A stretch of DNA of 64,000 bases from Streptomyces sp. AM 4-1-1 (GCF_029167625.1 NZ_CP119145.1:5208001-5272000), one strand, 5' to 3'; positions 41,172 through 50,034 are shown, numbered from the stretch's first letter. Translations and numbers: made by a program. Notes: generated from the sequence alone by a model not told the origin.

Positions 41172-41335
41172 GGGCTGTCCCGCCATCCCTGGTGGGCGTG
41201 CGACGACAGCTACGGCACCTCGCGGCGTTGTCGGAACGTCCTCCCCATACGTCCAGTACGCGGATGCCCCTCCGCCTTGCGATGCACCGCATCCGACACC
41301 GCACGCTGTTCCATCACGGATCGCGGGACAGTCCT
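41171..41335. mobile_element. 165-bp MITE-like element with terminal inverted repeats
   Basis: The ends are imperfect inverted repeats of 25 bp with 21 matches (41171-41195 against 41311-41335); the outer 17 bases differ at two positions (AGGGCTGTCCCGCCATC and, on the other strand, AGGACTGTCCCGCGATC). No coding region fits inside. The left end begins on the last base of the TAA stop of the ATPase-nuclease gene. No clear target-site duplication is seen. The sequence type is familiar as a small element between Streptomyces genes, but no second copy was found in this window. Confidence 0.6.
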
Positions 41336-41348
41336 CAGGAGTAACGGG

Positions 41349-41379
41349 CCCCCGTCACCATCGCGTTCGGTGGCGGGGG
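41349..41379 (+). terminator. Terminator hairpin after the ATPase-nuclease gene
   Basis: CCCCCGTCACC (41349-41359) pairs with GGTGGCGGGGG (41369-41379) with one G-T pair, loop of 9 bases, followed by TTCTGT. It lies just beyond the MITE-like element and could end transcription of the preceding gene. Confidence 0.65.
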
Positions 41380-41704
41380 TTCTGTGACGCCGTCGGTGAA
41401 ACGGAAGATGATGACATATCATGATCACGACGGCGTGAGGGACTTGGAAGTGCGCCCCTTCGCGCCTCAACAAGCCGGTGTAAAGCGTGAACACGTGTCG
41501 GAGGATTCCGGTGCGGCTGAGCTACGCGTAGGTGGCCAGTGCGTCGAGTTGGCGCCCCGCGCGGCCGCCGGCTCCGGTCCGGCCCCGCGCTTGAGCGAGG
41601 TCACGTGGGACAGCAGGTGAAGGTATTCTGAAGAGACGTTCTAATTTCGCGAACGGCAACATGCACACGTTTTCGTGCTGCTCAGAAACATGTAAAGGCC
41701 CACC
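41380..41704. other. Gene-free region before a possible secreted-protein gene
   Basis: About 325 bases with no supported gene. Two AT-rich patches stand out: ATGATGACATATCATGATCA (41408-41427), rich in palindromes, and GAAGAGACGTTCTAATTTCG near 41630-41650, followed by a stretch ending AAACATGTAAAGG. The second is a plausible promoter for the downstream frame. Confidence 0.35.
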
Positions 41705-42142
41705 TTGACCAGCAAGAACAGCTCAGCCGCCGGTGTTCTCGTAGCCGGTCTCCTGGTCGTCGCTTTCGCGACGGCGGCGTACGCGGCCACCTTACGCGCC
41801 GTGCCCGCGACGGACACCGGGGCGGCTGCCGCCCCTTCCCGCTCCGCCGCCGCCCCGGCCCGTACCGCGCAGGTGCGGTGGATGTGGGCAGCACCGATGA
41901 ACGCCGGTCCCGGCACGGACGGCTGCCCGACCACCACCCCGACGTACGCGTACCTGACACGCCCCCAGGCGTCGGCGCACGCCGGTAGTTCAACCCGGGG
42001 GGGCCTCCGTGAAGAGCCGGCGCAGCCCCTCTGCCTCCGCTCCGGCGTCGAGCCCCATGTAGAGGGTGAACGCCCGCCGTCCATGAGGACGAGCCCGCTC
42101 CACGTCGCCCGTGGCGAGAACGGTCCGAGCCAGTCCGTCTAG
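41705..42142 (+). CDS. Possible small secreted protein overlapping the regulator gene
   Basis: Open frame of 145 codons starting with TTG, seven bases after AAAGG. Residues 1-27 form a good signal peptide (SSAAGVLVAGLLVVAFATAA, cleavage near AYA-A). Residues 28-95 are a short mature part with one Cys and a PTTTPTYAYL segment. From 41990 onward the frame runs over the 3' end of the regulator gene on the opposite strand and looks like a shadow, so the true product may be short or the end may be degenerate. Support is limited to the signal peptide, ribosome-binding site and AT-rich upstream region. Confidence 0.4.
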   Translation: MTSKNSSAAGVLVAGLLVVAFATAAYAATLRAVPATDTGAAAAPSRSAAAPARTAQVRWMWAAPMNAGPGTDGCPTTTPTYAYLTRPQASAHAGSSTRGGLREEPAQPLCLRSGVEPHVEGERPPSMRTSPLHVARGENGPSQSV

Positions 42143-45100
42143 GGCCTGGGCGGAGCCGCGGGTGAATCCGATGCGCTCCGCGAGCAGAAGCGCCCTCTCG
42201 TACGTCTCGTGTGCGATGTCCAGCCGCCCCACGGCGCGCTGGGCATCGGCCACCCCCGTCAGCGCACGCTGGAGCTCGAACGCGTTGTCGATGCTCCGGG
42301 CGACCCCTTCGGCACGGGTGAAGTGCGACAGCGCCTCACCCGGCTCCCCCGCCCCCATGTACGCCGTCCCCATGCAGATCAGAGCGTTGGCCTCGCCGAG
42401 GGTGTCGCCCCCGGCGCGGTGGCTGTCGAGGGCGCGGCGGAAGCAGTCCAGGGCCAGATCGATGCGGCCGCTCGCCTGATGGACGCCGCCGAGATTCGCC
42501 TGCAACGTGGCCAACGCCTGCAAATCCCCGGACAACCGGGCGAGGGTCACCGACCTCTCGTAGAAGTCACGGGCTTCGTCCATATAGCCCTGGAAGAACC
42601 TGAGTTCCCCCAGATTGCTCCATCCTCTGATCTGCCCCGTCACATCACCCAGGTCTTCGTAGATCGCCAGCATCTCCCGTACGTGCCCGAGCGATTCGTC
42701 GTACCGGCCCGCGTAATGCAGGGCGACCGCCTGGATGTTGAGACACTCCGCCTCACCGTGGCGGTCGCCCAGATCCCGGTTCAGCGTCCGCGACCGGGCC
42801 GCGAGGTCATGGGCGAGATCGCCGCGCCCCGCGGCCAGATGGGCGCGACCCGACTGGAGCAGGGCGTGCGCGCAACCACCGGGATCGCGCAGCCGCTGGA
42901 ACAGCGTCAGCGCCTCCGTCGCGCAGCTCAGGGCCTCGTCGTGGTCCTTCTGGGCCAGTACGTCCGCGCGGTCCACCAGGGTCCTCGCCAGAGCGGCGTG
43001 GTCGCCCGTTCCGCGCAGTGACGACACGGCGGCGGTGTGCAGTTCGGCCGCGATGTCCCAGGCGCCCCAGGTCTTCAGGGGCTCCGCCAGCACGCGCGGA
43101 AAGCGCAGGGCGTACTCGGGGGCCTCGGTGACGGCGGCCCGGGCGACGGCGAGGAGGTTGGCGCGTTCGTCCGCGAGCCACCGTGACGCCTCCGCGACGT
43201 CGGCGAACACGGGGGCGTGCGGGGACTCGTGGCCCGGACCGGAGCCCGGTGGCAGAGGGGCGCGGTGCGGATGGACGGTGCGGTCGGCGCGATGGGCGGC
43301 GGTGAGGTAGTGGGCCATGAGACGGTCGACCGCGGCGCGACGGGCGGGCGCGGGATCGTTCTGCGAGCAGACCCGCAGGCCGAACGCCCGGATGAGGTCG
43401 TGCAGCCGGTACCGGCCACGCACCGGCTCCTCGACCAGGTGGCAGTCCAGCAACTCCTCCAGGATTGACTGGATCTGTCCCTCCGCCCGTCTGTCGGGCC
43501 CGGTTCCGGCGAGCGCGCTCGCGGCCCGGAGAGTGATGTCCGGCCCCGGATGCAGTGCCAGTCGGCGGAACACCAGCCGTGTGGTTCCGTCGAGTTCGGC
43601 GTAGGAGAGGCGGAAGACGCCCGCGAGTTCGTCGAACTCGTCGAACGGGTCCGACGCGCGGGCCAGCCGGTCGAGGAGGTGTGTGAGGTCCCAGGTGTTC
43701 CGGTGCCGGAACCGGCTCGCGAGCAGCCTCAACGCGAGGGGGTGCCTGCCGGCGGCCTCCACCACCCGCGTCAGCGCCGGGTCGGCGGCGGAGACCCGCC
43801 CGGCGCCCGCGATCCGGGCGAAGAGGGCCGCGGCCTGCGCCTCGGGCAGCACGTCCACGAGAAGGGACTCCGCGCCGTCCAGCCCGACCAGCCGGTTCCT
43901 GCTGGTGACGATGGCACGGCAGGTGGGGGCGCCGGGCAGCAGTGGGCGGACCTGGGCCGAGGTCCGGGCGTTGTCGAGGACCACCAGGACCCGGTGGCGG
44001 GCCGTCCACTCCCGCCATCTGGCGACCCGCTCGTCCAGTGAGTCGGGCAGGTCCTCGCGGATGCCCGCGGCGTGCAGCAGCCCGGCCAGTGCCTCGGCCG
44101 GATCGGACGGCGGCTGCCCGCCGAAGCCATGCAGATCGAGGTAGAACAGTCCATCGGGATACATGTGGTGGAGCCGGTGCGCGGCATGAACCGTGAGGCT
44201 CGTCTTACCGATTCCCGGCATTCCGTGGACGACCGTGACAGGCAGGGCGAACGCGTCACCGCCGTCGGGAGCCGAGGCCGTCGTCGCGCTGTCATCCTCC
44301 GCGTCCATGTCCCCCAGCAGGAGGTTCAGTTCCTCCACGCGCCCGGTGAAGTCCGGTATGTCGCGCGGAAGATGGTTTCGGGCCGGCGGCGCCGGAGCGG
44401 GGTCCGCGGCGGCGGTCACCGGACCGCCCGCGGTCTCCATCAACGTACGGTCCTGATCGAGGATGCGTTGATGGAGCCGTCGCAACTCCGCGCCGGGTTC
44501 GATGCCCTGTCCCTCGTGGAACCGCCGGCGCGTGTTCCGGTAGAGCTCCAGCGCCTCGTCGTGCCGGCCCGAGCGGTACAGGGCGAGCATCAGCGACATG
44601 ATCACCTGCTGGGCGAGCGGATTCTGCGACGCCAGTTCGTGCAGCTCGCCGATGAGGTCCGCGTGCCGGCCCAGCTCCAGCTCCAGCCGGATGCGTTCCT
44701 CCCGTACCCGGCGCTGGTCCTCCAGCAGCCGGGCCCGCGTCGACTCCGCCCAGGCGCTGGTGAACTCGACCAGGGGGGTGCCGCGCCACATGCTCTCGGC
44801 GGTTCTGAGGTTGCCGATGGCGACATCCCTCCTGCCCTGGGCGGCCGCCGCCCCCGCTTCCGACCGCAGCCGCTGGAACCGGAGCAGATCGACGTCGTTC
44901 GGATCGACGCGGAGCCGGTACTGACGTGGTGAGAGCAGCTCCACCTGGGCGAGATCGCCCACCGAGTCCCGCAGTCGCCCCCGTAACCGGGACACATAGG
45001 ACTGCAATGTGTCAAGACCCGTTGGCGGCGGGCTGTCCTCCCAGATACGGTCGATCATCATGTCCATGGCCACCGGTTCGCCACGGGCGTGGACCAGTAC

Positions 45101-45190
45101 GGCCAGCACGCACCTTTCCTTCACCGAACCGAGTTTGTACTGCTGATCGCGATGCCATAGTTCAAGAGGTCCAAGAGCAACAAGGTCCAC
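41990..45190 (-). CDS. AfsR-like SARP regulator with NB-ARC ATPase and TPR repeats
   Basis: 1,066-aa transcription factor. Residues 1-95 are the SARP winged-helix DNA-binding domain (LGPLELWHRD, LGSVKERCVLAVLVHA, YVSRLRGRLRD). Residues about 100-250 are the bacterial transcriptional activation domain. The NB-ARC ATPase starts near 290 with Walker A GMPGIGKTSL near 328 and Walker B-like HRVLVVLDNA. The rest, from about 680, is TPR repeats such as ALARTLVDRADVLAQKDHDEAL and ARDFYERSVTLARLSGD. This is the AfsR plan and suggests a pathway activator switched by nucleotide and protein binding. It starts with GTG and is divergent from the GT-B-like gene pair across 306 bases, its probable targets. 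Confidence 0.93.
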   Translation of the reverse strand: MDLVALGPLELWHRDQQYKLGSVKERCVLAVLVHARGEPVAMDMMIDRIWEDSPPPTGLDTLQSYVSRLRGRLRDSVGDLAQVELLSPRQYRLRVDPNDVDLLRFQRLRSEAGAAAAQGRRDVAIGNLRTAESMWRGTPLVEFTSAWAESTRARLLEDQRRVREERIRLELELGRHADLIGELHELASQNPLAQQVIMSLMLALYRSGRHDEALELYRNTRRRFHEGQGIEPGAELRRLHQRILDQDRTLMETAGGPVTAAADPAPAPPARNHLPRDIPDFTGRVEELNLLLGDMDAEDDSATTASAPDGGDAFALPVTVVHGMPGIGKTSLTVHAAHRLHHMYPDGLFYLDLHGFGGQPPSDPAEALAGLLHAAGIREDLPDSLDERVARWREWTARHRVLVVLDNARTSAQVRPLLPGAPTCRAIVTSRNRLVGLDGAESLLVDVLPEAQAAALFARIAGAGRVSAADPALTRVVEAAGRHPLALRLLASRFRHRNTWDLTHLLDRLARASDPFDEFDELAGVFRLSYAELDGTTRLVFRRLALHPGPDITLRAASALAGTGPDRRAEGQIQSILEELLDCHLVEEPVRGRYRLHDLIRAFGLRVCSQNDPAPARRAAVDRLMAHYLTAAHRADRTVHPHRAPLPPGSGPGHESPHAPVFADVAEASRWLADERANLLAVARAAVTEAPEYALRFPRVLAEPLKTWGAWDIAAELHTAAVSSLRGTGDHAALARTLVDRADVLAQKDHDEALSCATEALTLFQRLRDPGGCAHALLQSGRAHLAAGRGDLAHDLAARSRTLNRDLGDRHGEAECLNIQAVALHYAGRYDESLGHVREMLAIYEDLGDVTGQIRGWSNLGELRFFQGYMDEARDFYERSVTLARLSGDLQALATLQANLGGVHQASGRIDLALDCFRRALDSHRAGGDTLGEANALICMGTAYMGAGEPGEALSHFTRAEGVARSIDNAFELQRALTGVADAQRAVGRLDIAHETYERALLLAERIGFTRGSAQALDGLARTVLATGDVERARPHGRRAFTLYMGLDAGAEAEGLRRLFTEAPPG

Positions 45191-45496
45191 GATCGCCCCC
45201 CGGCGGGTGCGTCTCTTCCTGCCGCGGGCCGACAGCCTCCGCGGAGCGCGCTGATGCGCGTCTGCGCGGAATTATCTGCGCTCCGCCGTACCGCCGACAG
45301 AGGGTGCAGGCACGGGCGCACGGCAGCGCGGCGGGCGCATGCCGTCACCGGCCCCGGCCCGTGCCGTGAGTGGAGTGCAGGATTCCTGCAAGCCGTTCGT
45401 CCAGCCCCCGGGGCACCTCTGTGACAGGGCCGCGAGCCGTCGCGGCGGGCTCGACCGGACAGCCGGTCCGAGAGAGAGAACCGGGGGATCGAATCG
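45191..45496. promoter_or_regulatory. Divergent region between the SARP regulator and the GT-B-like gene
   Basis: 306 bases without a supported gene. It contains GATGCGCGTCTGCGCGG near 45250 and other GCGC-rich repeats. SARP proteins usually bind direct heptamer repeats 11 bp apart, but none could be identified with confidence. Confidence 0.35.
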
Positions 45497-46744
45497 ATGG
45501 GCTTATCCATGTCGGATGCGCACAGGCGGCACGTTCCGACACGCTTGGATTCCGAACGATGGATCACACGCAAGATCCACAGGAGGCTGCTGGTGGTCGT
45601 GCACACGGTGACCGCGGGGCAGCGACTGCTGGAGGCGATCCACCTGTTGCAGGGCGATTCGCGCATCCTGGTCTGCTTCACGGCGGGCCCCGATGTCTTC
45701 AGCAGCGGTGTGGAGGAATTCCTGGAAGGTCTGCGCGGCCTGGTGCTGCCGTGGGACCAGGCCGTGCAGACGGAGTTCGACCTGGCGCTGGCCGCCGGTC
45801 ACGGAGGGCTGCACGAGCTGCACGCGCCGGTGATCGTGCTTCCGCACGGGGCCGGGCACAACAAGTTCGTGCCCGCGGGGGGACGCGGACGCGAGGTGGC
45901 GGAGCGCGGTGTCTACGGACTCAGCCGGCAGCGGCTGATCCGGGACGGAAGGGTGATACCCGAGGCGATCGTGCTGGCGCACCACGAGGAACTGACCCGG
46001 CTGGGCCGTGAATGCCCGGAGGCCGTGCCGGTCGCCGAGGTCGTCGGCGACCCCTGCTACGACCGGATGACCGCGAGCATCGCGTCGCGGGCGCTGTACC
46101 GGGAGGCCCTGCACGTCAGGAGCAGGCAGCGGCTCGTCGTGGCGTGCTCCACCTGGGGGCCGCGCTCGTTGCTCGGGCAGCGCTGGGAGCTCCTGGAGCG
46201 GCTGGTGACCGAGCTGCCCCAGGACGAGTACCGGGTCGCCCTGCTGATGCATCCCCATGTGTGGACGGCCCACAGCGAGTGGCAGATCCTCAGCTGGCTG
46301 GCCGTGCTGGAGAGCCTGGGGCTCATCGTGATCAGTCCGTACGCGGACTGGATCGGAGCGCTCGTCGCGGCCGACTACATCGTGGGCGACCACGGTTCGG
46401 TGTCGCTGTACGGGGCGATGACCGGGGTGCCCGTCCTGATGGGAAACCTCCCGGACGCCGATGTCGACCCCGGGTCGCCGCTGGCCGAACTGGGCTCGTT
46501 CGCCCCCCGGGTGCGTGACGACCGCCCCCTGCACCGGCAGCTCAGCCGCAGCTCCACGACGTACCATCCGCACCGTCACGCGCAGGTGGCGCGCCGCATC
46601 TCCTCCGAGCCCGGACAGTTCGCGCCCCGGATGCGCGCGCTGATCTACCGCAAGCTCCGGCTGCGGGCTCCCGCCGTACGCCTGGACACGGAGCCGGCCC
46701 CCCTGCCGTTCACGGCGGGCCGTCACCGGGCGGGGGGTGCCTGA
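45497..46744 (+). CDS. GT-B-fold protein of unknown substrate (glycerophosphotransferase/epimerase-like)
   Basis: 415-aa cytoplasmic protein with the two-Rossmann layout of the GT-B superfamily. An N-terminal strand-turn-helix (LLVVVHTVTAGQRLLEAI) starts the first half; VIVLPHGAGHNKF sits at about 115. The second half contains LVVACSTWGPRSLLG, VALLMHPHVW and the superfamily-typical VGDHGSVSLYGAMTGVPVLMG, the pattern by which CDP-glycerol glycerophosphotransferases and UDP-GlcNAc 2-epimerases bind nucleotide donors. Activity and substrate are not evident. The TGA shares one base with the ATG of the next gene. ATG 45497 has GGGGGA about ten bases upstream. It is divergent from the SARP regulator. 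Confidence 0.75.
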   Translation: MGLSMSDAHRRHVPTRLDSERWITRKIHRRLLVVVHTVTAGQRLLEAIHLLQGDSRILVCFTAGPDVFSSGVEEFLEGLRGLVLPWDQAVQTEFDLALAAGHGGLHELHAPVIVLPHGAGHNKFVPAGGRGREVAERGVYGLSRQRLIRDGRVIPEAIVLAHHEELTRLGRECPEAVPVAEVVGDPCYDRMTASIASRALYREALHVRSRQRLVVACSTWGPRSLLGQRWELLERLVTELPQDEYRVALLMHPHVWTAHSEWQILSWLAVLESLGLIVISPYADWIGALVAADYIVGDHGSVSLYGAMTGVPVLMGNLPDADVDPGSPLAELGSFAPRVRDDRPLHRQLSRSSTTYHPHRHAQVARRISSEPGQFAPRMRALIYRKLRLRAPAVRLDTEPAPLPFTAGRHRAGGA

Positions 46745-47361
46745 TGAGGGCGCCGGACATGCTCGTGGCGGACATGGCCGAAGCCGCGCGGGCGCAGACA
46801 CCGGGCCGCCGGGTCCGGGTGACGCTGGGGCACCCCGATCTCGGGTCCCCGGTCGTCGACGAGCACACGCGGGTCGCGCTTCCCGCACCGGGGCCATGGG
46901 CCCGACTCGCCGATGTGCTGCTCGGCAGGGGGCAAGGGGAGCGCTGCGCGGCCGAGTTGGCGGCCTGCCATCCGGGGGCCCTGGTCGTGGCGGTGCACAG
47001 CGGCCGGGCGTGCTGGCTGCGGATCGGTGCCGGCCCGGCGTACGACGCGGCCGACGACGGCGGACTCGTGGTCACCCTGAACTCACAGCGGATGGCCTCG
47101 GAAGCGCTGTGGGGGGTGTGGGCCTCGCTGGCCCACACCTGGCTGGTGGCGGGGCTGCCGGTCGCGGCGCTCGGCTCGGCGTCGGTACGGCTGCTGAGAT
47201 CCGCGTCGCCTCACCCGTCGGTGCCGGGCTCCCCGGTACGGGGTCCGGCGACCGTCCTGTCCCCGGTGAGGTCCGTCGGCCCGCCTGGCCCGTCCAGTTG
47301 TTCGAGCCGTATCCGCACGGCTTTCGCCGCCGGTGACTCCGAACGGCCGGCCGTCGAGTAG
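46744..47361 (+). CDS. Unknown protein coupled to the GT-B-like gene
   Basis: 205-aa frame whose ATG overlaps the preceding stop by one base (TGATG), so translation is coupled. Residues 1-140 look protein-like: RRVRVTLGHPDLGSPVVDE, GERCAAELAACHPGALVVAVHSG, CWLRIGAGPAYDAADDGGLVVTLNSQR, EALWGVWASLAHTWLVAGLP. The last 50 codons overlap the 3' end of the NB-ARC/TPR gene on the other strand and are low-complexity. I recognise no family. Its consistent pairing with the GT-B-like gene suggests a shared function. Confidence 0.6.
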   Translation: MRAPDMLVADMAEAARAQTPGRRVRVTLGHPDLGSPVVDEHTRVALPAPGPWARLADVLLGRGQGERCAAELAACHPGALVVAVHSGRACWLRIGAGPAYDAADDGGLVVTLNSQRMASEALWGVWASLAHTWLVAGLPVAALGSASVRLLRSASPHPSVPGSPVRGPATVLSPVRSVGPPGPSSCSSRIRTAFAAGDSERPAVE

Positions 47362-49454
47362 AGGTCCCACGCTTCCCGGTAGTGGTCCCTGGAGAGTTCG
47401 TACCGCCCGCGCCGTTCGGCGAGGTCGGCCAGGCTCTCCAGGGCGCGAGCCGCCTCGTAGGCGGCGGCCATGCCACGCAGGGTGGCCAGTGCGGCCAGGA
47501 GCCGGTCCTCGGCCCGGTCGAGCAGACCCCGGCCGATGCAGGCGCGGCCCAGCAGGACGGCGGCGCGTGCGGCGTTGTACGCGTCCCCGGTGTCCAGCAG
47601 CGTGGTGTACGCCGCTTCGGCGTCGGCGGCCGCCCGCTCATGGTGGCCTTCGGCCAGTGTCACATCCGCCAGATTGAGCCGGGCCAGCCCACCGGCCCTG
47701 GGATCGCCGTGTCCCGGCAGTTCGGCGGCGGCCAGCGCGAAGCACTCGGCCGCCTTGTCGAGCCGGCCGAGCCGCTGATGGGCCAGCCCCCGGTAGTTGA
47801 GGGTCCGGGCCGCCCCCGGCGCGTCCCCGCTGTCCCGGAATCTCCGCGCGGCCCGCTCGAACATCCCCAGGGCCCGCTCGTGGTTCCCCATGCCCAGCTC
47901 GCCCAGCCCGCCCGAGGTGAGCATGCGGCACACGGCGGGCGCGTCGTCCGTCTCCTCCGCCGCGGCCAGCCCCTCCTCGTGCGCGGCGCGCCAGTGCTCG
48001 TAGAACTTCCGCCGCGGGAAGAGCGGCCACATGGCGTCGGCGAGCTGCCAGGCGACGGCCCCGAAACCCGCCGGACGTGCGAGGCGGATCACCGCCATAA
48101 GAGTGGGCAGTTCGCCCTCCAGCCAGTCCAGCGCGGTGTCGGCGTCGTCGCCGAGGTCCGCCACGACCACCGGCCCCGCCCCGTACCCCCGCGGCAGCGT
48201 GCGGTGCTGGGGGTCGATGATCTCCTCCGCGCGGGTGGCGGTGGCGAGGTAGTGGTCGGCGACGCGCCGCAGGGCGAGACCGCGCTCGCCCGGGGTCTCG
48301 TCGGCGGACAGCCGCGCCATCGCGTGCAGCCGTACGAGATCGTGGAAGCGGTAGCGCTCCTCACCGATGTCGATGAGCAGATTGGCGTCGTGCAGCAGGT
48401 CCAGCGGTTCCGCGGCGTCCTCGCCCAGCGCGGCCTCCGCGGCCGCGGCCCCGAACTCCGGGCCGGGATGCAGCCCCAGCAACCGGTAGAGCCGCGCCGC
48501 GGCCGGGGGCAGCCCGTGGTAGGAGAGGTCCAGTGCGGCCCGTACGTTGTGGTCGCCTTCGATGGCCAGTGTCTCCAGTCGGTTGTGTTCCTCGGCCAGC
48601 GCCCGCACCATCGTGGTGAGGTGGCGGCGCGGACGCGCCGCGAGACGCGCGCCGGCGATGCGGACGGCGAGCGGCAGCCCCGCGCACAGCTCCACCAGGG
48701 CGCGGGCCTCCTCCGGCTGGGCGGCGACCCGGTCGTCGGCGAGGGTGGCCGCGAGCAGCTCGACCGCCGCCTCCGGGTCGAGGGGCCCGAGATGGATCAT
48801 GTAGCAGCCGTCGACGCTCAGCCCGGGGACCCGCCACCGGCTGGTCACCACGGTCACGTTCCGGCCCCCCGGCAGCAGGGGCCGCACCTGGGCCGCGCTG
48901 ACCGCGTCGTCGAGCAGCACCACGAGCCGCCTGTCGGACATCAACGAGCGGTACAGCGCGGACCGTTCGGCGAGCCCGGACGGAACCTGCCCGGCGGGCA
49001 CACCCAGCGAACGCAGAAAGCGGCTCAGTACCTCGGCGGGGTCCGCGGGTTCGCCGGAGGACTGCGCGCCCAGCGTCGCGTACAACTGGCCCCCCGGGAA
49101 GAGCGGTCGCAGTGTGTGCAGCCAGGCCAGCGCGACCGCGGTCTTGCCGACCCCGCCCAGACCGCTGACCGCGGCCAGCGTCGGATGCCCCCGTTCCTCG
49201 GCGAGGCGGCGGCAGTGCTCCAGAGCGTCCAGCTCGGCCACGCGGTCGGTGAGGGGGGCCGAGGGGGGAAGCTGCCACGGCGCTCGCGGTTCCGGCGGTT
49301 CTCCCGCCGTGCGGTCCCCGGTCGTGCGGTCTCCCGTCGTGCGGTCTCCCGTCGTGTGGATGTGGATTCCACCGTGGACGGTGCCCGCCTGTACGGCCGG
49401 GCCGTCCACCGTACCGCTCAGCTCGTTGTGGCCGTCGCTTTCACGCCCCCGCAT
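47211..49454 (-). CDS. NB-ARC/TPR STAND protein with an N-terminal amyloid-signal-like motif
   Basis: 747-aa protein without a DNA-binding domain. Residues 8-32 read NELSGTVDGPAVQAG and TVHGGIHIH, a glycine-spaced strand motif with a V-Q-A-G core that resembles the RHIM-like bacterial amyloid signalling sequences found at the N-terminus of STAND proteins. Three TTGDR repeats follow. The NB-ARC domain begins near 70 with Walker A GLGGVGKTAV near 100 and Walker B-like RRLVVLLDDA; an MHD-like RFHDLVRLHAM is near 368. TPR repeats fill 480-730. STAND proteins oligomerise on binding a trigger and engage an effector bearing the same motif. The ATG has GGAGGGGG upstream. No matching effector is adjacent. 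Confidence 0.85.
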   Translation of the reverse strand: MRGRESDGHNELSGTVDGPAVQAGTVHGGIHIHTTGDRTTGDRTTGDRTAGEPPEPRAPWQLPPSAPLTDRVAELDALEHCRRLAEERGHPTLAAVSGLGGVGKTAVALAWLHTLRPLFPGGQLYATLGAQSSGEPADPAEVLSRFLRSLGVPAGQVPSGLAERSALYRSLMSDRRLVVLLDDAVSAAQVRPLLPGGRNVTVVTSRWRVPGLSVDGCYMIHLGPLDPEAAVELLAATLADDRVAAQPEEARALVELCAGLPLAVRIAGARLAARPRRHLTTMVRALAEEHNRLETLAIEGDHNVRAALDLSYHGLPPAAARLYRLLGLHPGPEFGAAAAEAALGEDAAEPLDLLHDANLLIDIGEERYRFHDLVRLHAMARLSADETPGERGLALRRVADHYLATATRAEEIIDPQHRTLPRGYGAGPVVVADLGDDADTALDWLEGELPTLMAVIRLARPAGFGAVAWQLADAMWPLFPRRKFYEHWRAAHEEGLAAAEETDDAPAVCRMLTSGGLGELGMGNHERALGMFERAARRFRDSGDAPGAARTLNYRGLAHQRLGRLDKAAECFALAAAELPGHGDPRAGGLARLNLADVTLAEGHHERAAADAEAAYTTLLDTGDAYNAARAAVLLGRACIGRGLLDRAEDRLLAALATLRGMAAAYEAARALESLADLAERRGRYELSRDHYREAWDLYSTAGRSESPAAKAVRIRLEQLDGPGGPTDLTGDRTVAGPRTGEPGTDG
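49309..49353 (-). repeat. Three 15-bp repeats encoding TTGDR
   Basis: Units at 49309-49323, 49324-49338 and 49339-49353; the last two are identical (GTGCGGTCTCCCGTC on the plus strand). They encode a flexible linker between the amyloid-like motif and the NB-ARC domain, and copy number probably varies. Confidence 0.8.
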
Positions 49455-50034
49455 TCAGCCCCCTCCGAACGTCCGATCCGAGCCGTTCCGAAAGACATCC
49501 TTTCCGTCTTTCCGCACAAGCAATCGATAGGCGGCGCGCGGTGGCGCTCGGTCTCTCCTCCGCCTCTCCTTCGTCTCTCCACGGAGACCATTAAGGCCGC
49601 CGGGTGACCGTGCCGGTGCTGGCATATGCCATTGGTATGGGTCAATCGGATACTCCGACCGATCCGTCGCCCCGGAGCGCCCATGTCGGCGGTACGGGCG
49701 GTGTGGGGGAGGCCGGATGTGCGGCAGGCGCGGGTCCCGTGTCAGCGGCCCACGGTCCGCCGAACGGCTCGACGGCCCTGCTTCGCGAGGTGTGCGCGCC
49801 AACGTCCTTATGGAGAAGCGGAGTTGTCCAGACCATTTGCCGTCCGGCTTGACGAAACTTGCCAAGTGCCGGTGGGCCGAGGCATTTCGTTGACGAGGGC
49901 ATGACGACATGTGAGTGTTCGGTCGCTCGATCACGGGCACCCCCGGCGCGGACGTCTCGACGACGCGCCTGCCGGGTGAGCGCGCCCACGACGCACCGCC
50001 CGTGATCGGGGACCCCACGACCCGAGGAGCCTCG
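49455..50034. promoter_or_regulatory. Divergent regulatory region of the STAND protein and secreted protease genes
   Basis: 580 bases without a supported gene. It includes a DasR-like site at 49822-49837 and TTGACG at 49849-49854, a possible -35 for the protease gene. A frame at 49604-49852 has neither a ribosome-binding site nor a recognisable product. Confidence 0.4.
49822..49837. promoter_or_regulatory. DasR-responsive-element-like palindrome
   Basis: AGTTGTCCAGACCATT matches the DasR site consensus AGTGGTCTAGACCACT at 13 of 16 positions, keeping the GTC and AGACCA halves. It lies 198 bases upstream of the M4-M28 protease start and just before a possible -35. DasR is the N-acetylglucosamine-responsive GntR regulator of Streptomyces. 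Confidence 0.45.

Noticed and set aside
38811..41186. Long minus-strand frame opposite the ATPase-nuclease gene
   Set aside because: Shadow of the coding strand; the ATPase and nuclease motifs read only on the plus strand.
41384..41620. 78-codon plus-strand frame after the MITE-like element
   Set aside because: No ribosome-binding site, no domain, and its start lies at the end of a terminator hairpin.
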